Assembly (NCBI GenBank): GCA_038501785.1
Contig: JBAMJR010000032.1
Coordinates: forward strand, 53,501 to 117,500
Reading direction: 5' to 3'
DNA length: 64,000 bases
Source: Myoxocephalus aenaeus
Taxonomy: Eukaryota; Chordata; Actinopteri; Perciformes; Cottidae
In this document: piece after piece, positions 1 through 13,470 of the stretch
How the letters are laid out: each line of letters starts with the position of its first letter
Position numbering within the stretch: position 1 is the first letter of the stretch
Notes under the pieces: generated by a model
What the model was told of the DNA's origin: nothing
The model's database searches: none
Seen by the model: only the letters and a program-made list of their open reading frames with translations
Position numbers and translations under genes: made by a program

Positions 1-1693
1 ATTGTCAAACATACAAATTCACTTAGCTGATTCAGAATAATGAACACAGCTGTTTGTTTTGTGTCAACAGAAGAGAGAAAGAGACACAAACGCAGCAAAA
101 AGCTGTTTCTATTGTTCATATATTCATGATATATGAAGCTCTGATAGCGCTGCGTTCTTATGCCAGAGATTTTGATTGGTAAATGTAGTCTTCATCAAAA
201 CAGTAGCCTTATGTTGTTGACATTGAGCCTTTCTGAGGCGCTGCTCTGATGGTCCTGGACATTTAGTCTACCTTTAGATCTACATTTAAAAGAGATCTAA
301 AGAGATTGATTGAAAGCAGAAGAGTTATTTTCAAATTCCAATAAATAGTATTATTATTAGGATGATATTTAATCCAGCATGCTGGATTATGATTTATTGG
401 GAGAGAACCAAGCAGCTCTATGTAGAATCAGAGACTCAGCACCCCCATAGAGCCAGAATGGAACAGTCCACTGGCGATTGAGTCGAATCAGGCTCCTTAC
501 ATCGAATCTTAGTATCTTTGAAATAATAAATCACTCCATTTTAAAATGCTATAACAATTGAAATGTGGTGACGAGCAGAGACAAAGACCATCATTGGATA
601 GCGATAGCTTCATGTTGTGTGCTATACGAGTGTTTATTTTGTGTTACGGGTTTTGCAAATGGAAACTCTATTGGGAAAATTGAGCCAAAGCATCACGACC
701 GACCTGAATATAAGAAGTTATCTAGCAAAGGGAATGGCTGAGGGTCCAGTTGGTCATACCTCAAAGATCACTGCTGTTTAGGCAAAACTTTGTGTTTATA
801 AAAACAAACAAAGCTTCTACTGGTGTTCACATTCATCATTGAGAACGGGCTGATTACTGAAACTAAAAACAACTTCTATTCCTACAAAACATCTTGTGCC
901 AGAATTAATTCCCTACAACAACAAAATAATGAATGTTTCAACTAGAAATCCTTCGACCTTATATTTCTACAACCCTTTGTCCGAAGCGCACCTCTGACAG
1001 ACCGGAGCTGTGAAGACGCAGTGGGCCAGAGAGCAGGGAGCGAACATGGCCGTACATATCGGAGGGTCTATTTTGCTTGCAGAGCAATCAACACCTTCTT
1101 TTTGTCCCAGGTTGTTAGCGTGTCTCGTGGTCAGCTGCACCGGGCCACCTCCCCTGATCCCACTCTATTTAAGAAGGGGTGCGTCAACAGGTCCAAAGCA
1201 CTCCTGCTGAATGTGTCGCCTCTTTTTCATTCAATATTAGTGCTATGAAATATGGCCAGTTGCTTAATCACCCCTCAAACATGCCCAGCAGCAGGACGGT
1301 CCCCTCCTCGCCCCACCGGCCCGCCTCCCACCATCCCTCAACAAGACATTTTTGACCCATGTCACCTTTACGGCACACACTCATTTCAAAGCCCCAGCTG
1401 CAGCCCAGAAATAGGACGGCTTTTTTTAATTCTGGGTGTCCGCTGGAGAGGCGAGCGCCTTGTGCCCGTGTCCTGTTCCCCACTCCAGCCGGAGGGGATG
1501 ACAACCCAATGGATGTGGTGCAGAGTTTGTCAAGTGACTTCACTCGAATCAGCGTTGCCATTTTCAATAAGCCCGTATGCCGTCAGTGCTCATTTCAGCA
1601 ACACAGATTATGGCCAAGAATATTTGACAACGCATCATAAAAACTCAAACTAAAAGTTACCTTTAATTACCAAAACGATGGCTGTATGTATTA

Positions 1694-1873
1694 CAGGGTT
1701 CATACACATTCTCACCAATGATTTCGTCATGAACACATGAATATAACACATTTACATGACTTTTACAAAACCTTTGGGGTTTTATTTTTTTTCAAGGACT
1801 TTTCCAGGCCTGGAAATAACCGTTTTAAAATTCCATGACTTTTCCCAGGTTTTCCATGACCGTAAGAACCATG
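1694..1873. mobile_element. hAT-like MITE family, internally deleted copy
   Basis: Begins CAGGGTTCATACACATTCTC and ends CCATGACCGTAAGAACCATG, sharing the TTTTCCAGGCCTGGAAATAA core with the four copies further right. GTATTA is found directly on both sides (1688-1693 and 1874-1879). Most of the interior is missing. Confidence 0.7.
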
Positions 1874-3042
1874 GTATTACTAATTTGTATTATAAGATGA
1901 GCCAATAAAGGGAAACTGAATGATAATTTGAAAGGTTGACACCCTCTGGTGAGTTGTCATTGAAGAAACACCAGCAAAAGAAGAAAAGGTCTTGATCTGT
2001 TATTTCTGTGTGGGAGAGACCGCTCATGTCTTTAATGAAGAATTATTTGTTTTGCTGCTGTTCAACAATAAAGATAAAAAAAGGCATATTTTGCGTGTTT
2101 GGCGATGCAGGTTGGCTCTCACAGCAAGCAGCAGATATTTATATTTATAAAAGCCTGACCCACGCATCACTTCATGGTCGGCTTTGACTTTGAACACATC
2201 TGCATATTTCACTATGTTTGGTTTCATAAATAACCTCATTGTTTTGTTTATAATGGAACAGCAGGAGCAGCTCGTTCTACCTGTGGAAATCATTTTAGGC
2301 ATGGGCAGGTGCATGCTGGTCAATTTGAGTGTTGCTACCATTGAAGCATAAAACAATTGAATTTGTGGCAAAATGCTTTTTTTGTTTATAAATAATTTAG
2401 GCTATCAGGCAGAATGCATTCAATGTTGAGTCTTTTTAGTCGATCCTAAAATAATAAATGGTAACAATGTAACCCAAGTCCTCTTGGAAATGAGATTCAA
2501 AATCTCATAGGGATTATTTTGGCTAAATAAAAAAGGTGAATAAATAATAAAAAATACAAATAAAACATAAACAACAACAATATGAAGGGACAAGATAAAC
2601 TGCCTGGAAGAAACGACTACAATCTGCTAGAATAAACGATACTACTTGATGGTCCAATTCTGCTTCAGATAAAAAGCACTACTTTGTGATGAGCAGAACC
2701 AGAGAGCACGTATGAACTGTGAGAATCCAGCTTGAGACCGATGTGCGATGCTATGCTTAGCTAATTGGATATGTGTATTACAATGTCCGTGGTCACAGCA
2801 CCCTTATGGGGCATGAAATAACAAGCAGCTGTGTGTGTCAAGAGACTCCACGTGTGTGTGCGTGTGTGTGCGTGTGCGTGTGTGTGTGTGTGTGATGGTT
2901 GCTGAGAGGTTTATTAACCCAGTCCATCAAGGCAGTGTGGGATTCACACTGAGACACCGAAGGCTTAAGGATGTGAGCGCCACACAAGCAAGACAGCAAG
3001 ACGGTGCCTCTCCGAAATACTAATATGGGCCCTTATTTTCTA

Positions 3043-3043
<1 letters not shown>

Positions 3044-3098
<55 letters not shown>
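3044..3098. repeat. (CA)27 microsatellite
   Basis: Uninterrupted CA run in the large gbf1 intron. Confidence 0.98.
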
Positions 3099-3100
<2 letters not shown>

Positions 3101-4039
3101 TGCTGCTCTACTCAGGAGATTATAAGGCCGCCCTCCATCCTTTAGCATTGCCTTTCCATTGTGATTCCCGCTGCAGAGCATTGTATGTTTATGATAATGA
3201 TCAGAGGACAGTGTGAAGCCCACTTTACAGGACTTCACCCTGTGTAACCGTCAGTATGGAATTACAGGGCAGCGGCTTTAAAGACCTATTTTAGTCCGTT
3301 CTCACAAACGCGTTTTATATCCACCAGCGAGGCAACATACCAGACATCAGACCGGCGGCGACGCCATTAAGCGGCCGTGACCTACACATCATACAGCGAC
3401 CTGACCAGTGAAACGTAGCGCAGAATGAACCTTCGTTAAGACTGAAGTCTGGCAACTCAAGCTAGTTTTAGCTTGTGTCGTGATAACGGTTAATAAAGGG
3501 AAGACATTTTAGCCGAATGGTTGACAGCAGGATGAGCTGTAAAATGTCCGGTTGTGTTGAGGTGAAGCGGGGCACCGGTGTTGACTTGATCCTGCTGGGG
3601 GACCGAGTGCCATGTGACAGACGTCTAGTCCTAGAATGTAAGGCAAGGTAAATAGTTTTTGACCTATAACAAGCCACAGATACTGAAGTTGAAAACATTG
3701 AATAGGGAAGCAATCAAACGTAGACATTATACAGCAGTGAGCCAATGGCATGGTCTTTAAATCAATGGGTCACTTTAAGGGAAACAATGCTCACGGAATA
3801 GTCTCAACTCAAAGTCCTCATCAGCAGATGGATGTTGCTGAATTGTCCGGTTACTGAAAGCTCTCAAAATAAATGTGGATCTTCATTTAACATCTTTTCG
3901 CGTCAAACTACTATTTCCAATGTCAAGAATAAAGTTCACCACTCAACAAATGATATGGGTGGGATTTAGTCTGTACATTCTTTATACAGTACACTTCATA
4001 TACACTGCATATACTTTGCACTTTCTTTATTGTCTCATT

Positions 4040-4157
4040 TCCTAAGTTATTACGTTTTACTGTTTTGTTGTATATTGAGTATTTTGCATTTCTGATATTT
4101 TTCGTGATATTTTTAATTTTATTTTTTGTGTCTCAAGGTACAAATTTCCCCTAGGGG

Positions 4158-4193
<36 letters not shown>
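4040..4193 (+). mobile_element. LINE 3' tail, family B, ending in (ATCT)n
   Basis: AAATTTCCCCTAGGGGATC followed by about nine ATCT units. The same AATTTCCCC..GGGGAT junction precedes the ATCT runs at 59862 and 60958, so the microsatellite is the element's tail. Confidence 0.55.
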
Positions 4194-5648
4194 GCTGTAC
4201 TGTAGCTTTGTATTGTGTGCCCTTCTCCCCACATAATGTTGTATTGTGTCTTTTATCCTGTAATGTTTGCTCTTGTTTTATGTTTGTTATGGTCTGTCAA
4301 GGGACTACAGATGTGAATTAGCTGTAGCTAAAATCTGGAACAGTGCATCAAATGGTGACATTTATGTTTTAACTGTACACGGTCCATTTTAAATAAATAA
4401 ATATATATATATATATATAATCTAACAGTGATGAGACCTAAATGACTACATAGGCTTAGATTTAAAATAATTATCGCTGAAACGCATACTAACAAGGGCG
4501 TACAAAGCAGAAAACCTCAGACATGTCAAAACAACCCAGATGCTCACCAACTGCCTCCAGCGGGGCTAAACTTAGAGACACGCTCGTTTACACATTGAAA
4601 ACCGACACTTGGCATCTTCAGAAATTGTCAATACCAGCTTGTAAAGTCGATCTTGAAAACGCTGTTCGGCCCGATCAACACGTCACCGCGAGTCTGTTTT
4701 TAGAGCCGACCCCCGGTGATGAGCGGGTGATGAGCGGCGTTGATGCATCTCAGACCTTCCTCAATACCCGGTTTTATACGCGATCAGAGCTCAGCGTGAG
4801 CAATTAAAGCACCGGTGAACTCAAAGCTCTGGAGCTCTGCAGTAAGCTACAGTGAGGCGGGTGAGGGTCTCGTGCTGAACCCCAATTACCACCTCATAAG
4901 AATATGCTTAACAGAACATTAAAACAGGATCCATGCTGCGCGGAGGGAAACACTAAATCCTCACCACGGAGTCCCAGCTGACGGCACAGAGACGGTCTAG
5001 ACCTGCACTGATGCGTCTGACTCAATGGGTCAGGAAAAGGGTCTGAATGTCTGAATGTGTAGTTCAAGGTAAAACTACGACCTGATCTAACAGCCTGGAA
5101 ACGTTTAGCTGGAAGGTATTAGCATTAGCAACGTTTGCTGGATAGCGCAACAGGTTGATTGGCATGAGAGTCCGTCACACGAAGGGGAGCTCAAATTAAA
5201 CGCTGGATCTGGAAGACCCGCCTGATGTTTACAATCAGCTGCAACCGCGAGACAGAGAGAGCGTTGTGTCCGAGACGAGGACCCTTGAAGGAGAATGTGA
5301 ATAGAAACACATCAATCACCCAGATGTGCCGATCATGTAGACGAGGAAAAAGCTAACCATGTTTGGTATTTTCAGTTTCTTAGTATTAGAGATGTGAACG
5401 GTTTTGGGCTCAATGCTACGACTGTGTCCATCTTTGACACAGAGGAGCAGATCCTCGTTTGATCAGATACCCTGCAGGAGTTTAGCGCCGGCTGATGGCG
5501 CTAAGCAATTGCCCAATTTGATATTTGTTGATCAAGGGTAAGATCTGATGATATGTCGCAATTTGTTAGTTTTTAGAGGCTTATCTTTGATCTTGGCAAC
5601 TATCTGTTTCCCTCGTGTGAAGTTTGCTCTTTTTGTTAAAGCACAAAA

Positions 5649-5702
5649 CCGCCAACCTTTCAGTTAACGGACGAATGCGCTGACCGATTGCGCCACAGAG
5701 GC
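5649..5702 (-). pseudogene. Truncated tRNA-Asn (GTT) relic
   Basis: On the minus strand the sequence begins GCCTCTGTGGCGCAATCGGT and continues through a D arm, an anticodon stem-loop with GTTAA around the GTT anticodon, and a variable region GAAAGGTTGG. This matches the 5' two-thirds of vertebrate tRNA-Asn. The T arm and acceptor 3' strand are missing, so it is a pseudogene or the head of a tRNA-derived SINE. Confidence 0.7.
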
Positions 5703-7322
5703 AACTCCCTATCGAGTTGTGTTTTTGTTACTGTACCAAACTCACACCACCCCGTGACTCCTGCAGGGCATTGAGCCTCTGAAGGAGTTCTGTACTATCG
5801 CTACTAGTCCATTGGTTGATGCACTCAAAGTGGTTCTGCATGCTGCTGCTTTAGTGTGAAGAAAAGCCCATTTCTTTTGGCCCTCCACCTCCTCCTCCCT
5901 CTTGGGGGCTAGTTTGTTTTGCTCACATCTTGCCCACTGGTCCTGTCAGCACATCACCCTGGACCCTCTCGTCCATCTCGCCCTCCGTCCGATCCCCCGA
6001 TCCCCTCCCACCCGACAGACACCCGGCCGGCATGATTAATAGCCCTCTGCTGGGACGCTCCATCCACTCAGCACATTGTTGAGAGCCTCTGAAACAGCAC
6101 AACAGTTGCATCCCCTCTTCACACCGGGCCTAAGCCCTGCCTGTCAGACCCCGGTTAGGGCGCTGTTAACTGGCCAGATTTACAGCTACTAACCAGGACT
6201 AGGTGGCAGCCTGTCTGGGGAGCGGGAGCAGCTCCTATTAATCAAAGCTCTTTTGGGTGGAGGCTTGTACCTGCCACTGGATAACACCTGTATAATCCAC
6301 GGCGCCTCGCATCCACCATCAATCACAACTAGTATTTATATTCTCTGATGCCATGGTCTTTAGTTTGATTCATTCAAGAGGTGACCTGAATCCTCTCGTC
6401 ATCAGTGAGTTAGAATCAGAGGCCTCCATCAGTAACACCTCCTCAGTGCAGACGTAAGGGGCCTTCGCAAGGTTTGCTTCTACTTTAATAACACAACTTA
6501 CATGTTTAGTCAAATTAATTAGTGAGACGACAGAAAAGGAATCGCCAACATTCCCAATAACGATGAATTGCTTCAGTAATCAACATTTGCTGCTCGTTCC
6601 CTCTCAGATGTGAGGCGCTGCTGCTGCATTTTGTCACCTTGAGCTCTGAGAATGTACGATTTTTACAACTTTCTTACATTTGATAGACAAAACAATGAAG
6701 AAAAATGAATCGTTAGATGAATTGATAGACAAATGAATCATTAGTTTAGGCCTATTTCATAACGCTGGAAAGATCATATAGTCCAAGATCAATACCATTT
6801 ATAATTTAAAAGGGGATACAATGAATCACTTGGCTGGTGTTCCAGTGTTGGCTCCATAGTTTTAAGGCTCACACATTTCTCGTGAACTCAAGAGCAACAA
6901 ATACCAAATAAAAGCGCAAAGTGCCCGCCTTTCACAACTGGTGTTGATCACAATCAAGTCTGTTAACGTGGACGCAGTTTTATGCTTAGTTTGTTTTTGC
7001 AATATTCTCACTGTGTAGCAGACTTTTTACTCGAGACTAACTCAGTCGACCATCAGCATGAACGGATCAATGAGAGGACTATCCTCAGACAATGTGATGA
7101 ACATAACAAATGAGAAAGAGCCTATACAAATACAAATAAAAAGCAAGGAAGCACATCTTTAGCCTAGTGATAAAATGGTCCAACATGACTGACTTCTGGG
7201 AAATTAGTTTGTTAAAACTGGAGTCACCAGAATAAGTAATTAAGTAATTCTTTAAAGCAAAAATAACACCAGGTCAGGTTTTTTAATGTGAATGTGAGGA
7301 ATTGCTGCTTTTCTTTGTCTTC

Positions 7323-7349
7323 TAATAATAATAATAATAATAATAATAA
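7323..7349. repeat. (AAT)9 microsatellite
   Basis: Uninterrupted AATAATAAT run. Confidence 0.95.
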
Positions 7350-8559
7350 ATTTCATTTTTAAACGCACTTTTCTTTCAGAAGAAACTCAGAGTGCCACAG
7401 AGCCAATACATAGTAAAACAAATAAAAACACAGTTAAAACATGGTTTAAGCAACCCCTAATAAAAAAAATTATAATTAATAGCTGACAATAAATCAACAC
7501 AAGGTAAAAAAATGCCTTCCTGAATAAAAAGGTTGTTAGGCCAGTCTTAAAAGAGTTCTGAAGTAAGACGGTGAATCTCTTTGGCTTTTAGACTTAAACA
7601 TGGCCATCAACATGAATATGAGAAAGAAGAAGAAACCAAGCCCATTAATTAATAATGGCAACAATCATCAGTTGCATATTTTCATGTGCATTCTTAAATA
7701 TCATAGCATTAATGTATCTCGCTGCTATGCCAACATCCAGCCGAGGTAAATCTGACAATACATCAATGTAAGTCACAACTCCGCCTTCCCAGTTTATTGT
7801 CTTTTGCCCAGGTCATAAAAATAACAGACAGCAGGACTGAGAATGTCACCGTGATCTCATGCTTAAAGCCACGCGGCAGACATGTGAAGAATTGCCGTGA
7901 GGCAGATTCTCCTCGCTCAGAATGCCTTCATGAGTAAACATATTTGCATAAGTGGCTGAGCGACATGAATTATGGTTCCACTTCTTCGGCATTTGCCAGT
8001 TGCCCTTCTGCCGGTTCAATTGGGAGTGATATATGTGTGAAGATCAGGTGGCAGTGAAGAGGAAAGGAGGGTGTAAGAGGGGTAAAAGGCCACAGCCAGA
8101 CCCCGAGTGCTGGGGCTGCAGACCCCCGGAGGCCCGCCAGCGCCTGCCGGACCGCAGCTGGGAACCAGGGCGACACACACTCTTGACCTTGAAACAACAC
8201 CGACGCGTTCCTCTTGATGACTGACACGACGCGGAAATGTGATGAATTAGCGAGCTCGTCAGTAATGGATGGATTAGGCTGTGTGAAAACAAAAGGAATC
8301 ATTTTCCAAACACGAGCGCGCAGCTCTAACGAACGAGCCCATTGACTGCAAGGAGGCGGGGCTTAAGGAAGCGGGGCTTAAGGCGGCGGGGCCTATGAGG
8401 GCACCATGTACTTTTCATTAATATCTTGCTGTAGGCTAATACTAATATTAATGCCATTTGTTAAGTGTTTGAAAAGCTGGGCAGGAACAAGCTGGTAAAA
8501 AAAAAAAAGGGAACCATACAGACGTTTTATTTATTTCTATTATAGATAAATATACCAGT

Positions 8560-9295
8560 ATCACAACGTATTTGTGGTATCGTAACGTATTTGTGGTATT
8601 GTGCCAGTATTTGTGATATCGTAATGTATTTGTGGTATCGTAACGTATTTGTGGTATCGTAATGTATTTGTGGTATCGTGCCCGTATTTGTGGTATTGTG
8701 CCCGTATTTGTGGTATCGTAACGTATTTGTGGTATCGTAATGTATTTGTGGTATCGTAACGTATTTGTGGTATCGTAACGTATTTGTGGTATCGTAACGT
8801 ATTTGTGGTATCGTAACGTATTTGTGGTATCGTAACGTATTTGTGGTATCGTATCGTATTTGTGGTATCGTAACGTATTTGTGGTATCGTAACGTATTTG
8901 TGGTATCGTATCGTATTTGTGGTATCGTATCGTATTTGTGGTATCGTAATGTATTTGTGGTATCGTAACGTATTTGTGGTATCGTAACGTATTTGTGGTA
9001 TCGTATCGTATTTGTGGTATGGTAACGTATTTGTGGTATCGTAATGTATTTGTGGTATCGTATTTGTGGTATCGTAACGTATTTGTGGTATCGTAACGTA
9101 TGTGTGGTATCGTAACGTATTTGTGGTATCGTAACGTATTTGTGGTATCGTAACGTATTTGTGGTATCGTAACGTATTTGTGGTATCGTATCGTATTTGT
9201 GGTATCGTAATGTATTTGTGGTATCGTATCGTATTTGTGGTATCGTAATGTATTTGTGGTATCGTAACGTATTTGTGGTATCGTGATATTTGTTG
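8560..9295. repeat. 19-bp minisatellite, about 38 copies
   Basis: Unit GTATTTGTGGTATCGTAAC with variants (TATCG, AATG, GCCC in the last bases). It reads open on the minus strand in two frames as a 19-residue cycle (YDTTNTLRYHKYVTIPQIR) only because the unit lacks stops there; a 19-bp period cycles through all frames, so this is not a gene. Confidence 0.95.
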
Positions 9296-10354
9296 CAGGT
9301 ATCGTAGTCATAATTTTGGTATGGTGACAACCATAGCTCTGACATGTTGGGGCCTCAATCTTTGTGGTTAAAAATAAAAAATTTGTCCTAATTCTACTAT
9401 TCCATTCCAAATTAGCTCTGCCTCGGCTTTGCTTTGGTGGAAGCAGGATAATTATTGTAAAGGTCAGCTGAAAGAGTAATCAAATCATCCTCCACAATGT
9501 TCATTCTGAAAATCCACAGCCATGCCCCCCTGATATCTACCTCTGGTGCTGTGCTGGTGATTCGAGTCAATTAGAGGTGTGCTTGTGAATTTCGTTAGTT
9601 TGGATGAACAGAAGAAAGCTGTCAGTCAAAAGGCCACTCTGGCTTTGTATCTGGGGGCTGCGAGGGGCTCTAAACCCGTATTTGTATGAATAAAAATGAA
9701 GGGATTTAGGAGAAGACTGTTTTCTTCTGCAGACTTGTCAGAAATCTGACCTTCGCCGCAGCAGAGGGGGTTGATGGGAGAGGAGGGTCGAAGGGAAGAA
9801 TTGAAGATTGGAAAAAAGCCGAGGCTCAGTGACTTCAGGATAAAAAGGTGCAACTGGAAAAAAAAAGATAGGTGAGCAGGCGAGGAAATACAAAGTGTGT
9901 CATACTGAAAGGCTCCAACTCTCCGAGGTGTCGCCCAGCAATGAAATAAAGCCACGAATTATTCAACAAGAGATTGAGACAGATTTATCTGTGTGAACAC
10001 AATCCCGTCTGTCAGGCAAGAGACAAAGACTCAATCTGTGGCTCAGAAGCATGTTTCAGATGTTAGAACAACATCAATAATACTTCCTGTATTCTTTTAT
10101 TTGGGAGTCGATAATGGGAGTTCATGCTATGCAGAAACAGATCAAATCAGTTGCTTGTTGTACTTCACCGTGTGGATCCTGGATGAGAAGTAACACAACC
10201 AATCATCGTCTTGTTCTGACCCGTTAATGTTCTGCTTAGCCAACTAGTCGCCACCGAGCACTGATGGAGCCATGTCACACCACGGGGCTTCTCAGACTGA
10301 GGCTCAAAATGTCATACAAATCATAATAATAAGCAAACTAACATGAACTCTTGA

Positions 10355-10599
10355 CGGCTGTAGCTCAGGGGGATGAGTGGTCGTCCCGCAACCACAAGGT
10401 AGCTGGTTCGATCCCCAGTCCCCCCATAGCTCACATGTCGAATTGTCCCTGAGCAAGACACTGAACCCTTAACTGCTCCCCGGGCGCCTCACAGGGCTGC
10501 CCACTGCTCCTTAAGACATTAAGGATGGGTTAAATGCAGAGGACACATTTCATGTATGTATGTATGTACTATGACGAATAAAAAGGATTTCTATTTCTA
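10355..10599 (+). mobile_element. tRNA-derived SINE
   Basis: The head has a tRNA-like A box (TAGCTCAGGGGGATGAG) and B box (GGTTCGATCCC). The body has the usual fish-SINE text CCCTGAGCAAGACACTGAAC and GGATGGGTTAAATGCAGAGG, and the tail is short A/T-rich with a (TGTA) run. It directly abuts the Tc1-like MITE at 10604. Confidence 0.8.
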
Positions 10600-10603
10600 T
10601 ATA

Positions 10604-11096
10604 CACTACCGTTCAAAAGTTTGGGGTCACTTAGAAATGTCCTTATTTTTCAAAGAAAAGCACTGTTTTTTTCAATGAAGATAACATTAAATGAATCAGA
10701 AATACTCTATACATTGTTAATGTGGTAAATGACTATTCTAGGTGGAAACGTCTGGTTGTTAATGAAATATCTACATAGGTGTATAGAGGCCCATTTCCAG
10801 CAACTATCACTCCAGTGTTCTAATGGTACATTGTGTTTGCTCATCGCATAGAAGACTAATGGATGATTAGAAAACCCTTGTGCAATTATGTTAGCACAGC
10901 TGAAAACAGTGATGCTGGTGAGAGAAACTATACAACTGGCCTTCCTTTGAGGTAGTTGAGTATCTGGAGCATCACATGTGTGGGTTCATTATACTCTCAA
11001 AATGGCCAGAAAAAGAGAATGAAGGCTATTCCATGCAGGAAACTGAGAAGAAACTGAAAATCTGTCTGGGTGACCCCAAACTTTTGAACGGTAGTG
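10604..11096. mobile_element. Tc1/mariner-type MITE with perfect long TIRs
   Basis: Terminal inverted repeats CACTACCGTTCAAAAGTTTG (left) and its complement (right, ending GAACGGTAGTG) extend about 28 bp, flanked by TA dinucleotides at 10602-10603 and 11097-11098. The 493-bp interior has no transposase. This is the widespread fish family with the TACACTACCGTTCAAAAG terminus. Confidence 0.9.
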
Positions 11097-11921
11097 TATG
11101 GCCACAACATATGGATTCAGGAACAAGGCGTATGTGTAATTCTTCTGTGGGTTTAGTGGAACGCACGAGCTCGACTTGGTGGTGGACATTTTCAAGAGTT
11201 TTTCTCTCTGAACAAGTAGAAACAATAGATGCATTGGGGAGAGAAGACGGCCTTCAAACTATTTTATTTCATGACGTAGATCCGTCCCAAATGGTGGACG
11301 CCTTGAAGATTTGGACAGATTTAAAAAGAGTAGATGGCATTTTGAGCCATAATCAATCATGAAATGTAAATATTACCCCCAGCGTGGATGCGTTTCATCA
11401 AAGCCGTGTAGTTTAGTTTACGGCTTCGGTACATTTAGTGGTGCAGTCACTCCGTAAAGACAGATGCTGGCCATGAAGCTGTGGAAAGCCCTCAATGCTC
11501 TGGGTCTAATGAGGTTAGGGACGGGGCGTTACATATCAGGCTCCATCCAACCCGGCCCGTTTCAAATCAGAGGAGCGGCGCCCGCTTCCTGGGACTGACG
11601 ACCCTGACGGAGCGGCCGAGGTGGAGCTGAAGCGTCTCGACACATGGCCCGCGGTGAGCCGGCGCCTGCAACTGAGCGCTCATTGTTCACCGGTGCAGAG
11701 CGGAGGACCTCTTTGCTTCCAGAAAAGAGAGACAAGACTTCCTTTCCCAGAACAATTTATCTCTCTGCTTGACAAGACTCCCTGCTATATTTACCCAACG
11801 AAAATTGCAGATGATATACTTCCAGCTGCACTACTCTCCAGCTCTGTGGCACATGGTCCTGTCAATCACAATCACATAGTTACAACAGAACCGCCAGCGC
11901 AGTGAGACCGCTAGACCGAGA

Positions 11922-12392
11922 AAGGGCTCATACTCATTCTGACCAGTGGGTTTCATGACTTTTCTATGAATTTTAACAACATTTTCATCACTTTAACCAA
12001 ATGTCCATGAGCAAACATTTAGTGAAATCTGGGTGTAAACAGTAAAAAGTGAGTAAATGTAGTATTTAAACTAACAATGAGAATACAAAGCATACAATAA
12101 ACCTTAAATGACTCAAATGAATGAGACAATAGTTTGATTAAAAGAATAAACATTTATATAGATGCCTGTATGTATGCCTGCTTATATTTTGAGTCTTTCT
12201 TTTAAAAGCATATTCATTATTTCAAACTCAGCGTAAATGAACGTCATGAACACATGAATATAACACATTTACATGACTTTTACTAAACTTTTGGGATTTT
12301 TTTTTTTTTAAAGGACTTTTCCAGGCCTGGAAATAACCATTTAAATAAAATTCCACGACTCTTCCAGGTTTTCCATGAGCGTAAGAACCCTG
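11922..12392. mobile_element. hAT-like MITE family, near full-length copy
   Basis: Starts AGGGCTCATACTCATTCTGA and ends GAGCGTAAGAACCCTG. Shares the full interior (AAACATTTAGTGAAATCTGG, ATAGATGCCTGTATGTATGC, TTTTCCAGGCCTGGAAATAA) with copies at 13471 and 22763. No coding capacity. Confidence 0.8.
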
Positions 12393-12469
12393 CTTAGAGC
12401 CGTGGGTTCAGATGGAAAGGAGAAAGAAGAGAGACAGACGGGCTGAGAAACCTTGTGGGGACTGACTCG

Positions 12470-12750
12470 CATTTCTTTTGCCGGTTGGCTTTAGCTGTTA
12501 GACGGCGGCGGTGCACACCAGAGTGAATGGAATTACTGGGCTTTCATTAAGCAGACAGCTGGGCCGCTGTGAGCCTCAGACGCGGCCCACCCGCAAGATT
12601 TCCTACCAAAATATTGCTGTGTTTCTATTAGGTTGTTATGCCGCTGCAGAAACAAAACAAATTGATCAGTCTGTCGAGCGCAGAATTGAGCTCCACTGCG
12701 GTTATTTGATCTCCATTTTGTCTTTCATCAGGGCGTGGATGTAACATCTC
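12470..12750. promoter_or_regulatory. Candidate conserved noncoding block in the gbf1 intron
   Basis: Unique sequence between two MITE copies, with TGGAATTACTGGGCTTTCAT, TTAAGCAGACAGCTG and GTTATTTGATCTCCATTTTG. It is richer in CpG and E-box words than its surroundings. Assignment is by appearance only. Confidence 0.2.
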
Positions 12751-13470
12751 AGAGACTGGGTGCGCGGGGGATTTGGGCTTAAGGGTGCAACAAGGCTTTC
12801 AAACATCCTTGACATGGATTCATTATTTCATGCAAATGCCCCAACAAAAAAAAAGCTGGAAAAATAGAAATTCAAATTGATGTTCGACTTCCATTCTGGT
12901 GCAATACAGTAAGTGCAATGGAATGGTTTCAGTAAGGGAAGCAGAGGAGCGTGGAGGGAAAGGGTTACAGGAGGAGGGTTAACCAGTCTGCTGGATTCCT
13001 CCCCAGCCAGCAGCGCCCGTCCATCTCCCGGCGGCAGCGGCATTCCCTGGAGGCCGGCAGCGGCGGTGGGGGTTCGGGCCGCGCAGCTCCATGTGTTGCA
13101 TCCTTCCCACTGCTCTCCACTCCTACAACTGGAGCTGCAGGGCGGTGGGAGCTGCCAGGACTCTCATTGCAAAGGCATGACAACATGCGGGGCCGTACTC
13201 AGAGACCAGCTTGGGTCTCTCAGAAGAACGGGTGCTGTCAGACCCCACCGCTGCACTCACACACATGCATTACACCCCGTTCCTTCACCCGCATGGCTGT
13301 GCACCCCCCTACAGTACGCTGAACGCTGCACTGCTGCTGAGGAGGGAACCCGGTTCCAAACGGGATGTTGATGCGGTTCGGAGTTCGCGGTTCTGCTATC
13401 GGTACTTTATTAGTGAGACGTCCTCATTTCACACCTCCTTTCTACCTCTCCGTCTCTCAGTCTCTCTTTC

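Larger units (their letters stand above)
1..10350. other. Left part of the large gbf1 intron
   Basis: Apart from the MITE at 1694, CA and AAT runs, LINE tail at 4040, tRNA relic at 5649 and the 19-bp minisatellite, I see no exon. I looked on the minus strand for the next gbf1 exon (residues after HLKEILN) and did not find it. Blocks around 6180-6360 and 7970-8300 are unique and more GC-rich and could be regulatory, with no stronger evidence. Confidence 0.6.

Noticed and set aside
8448..9410. 320-residue minus-strand ORF of YDTTNTLRYHKY repeats
   Set aside because: It is the 19-bp minisatellite read through; a second frame is equally open and no non-repeat domain is present.
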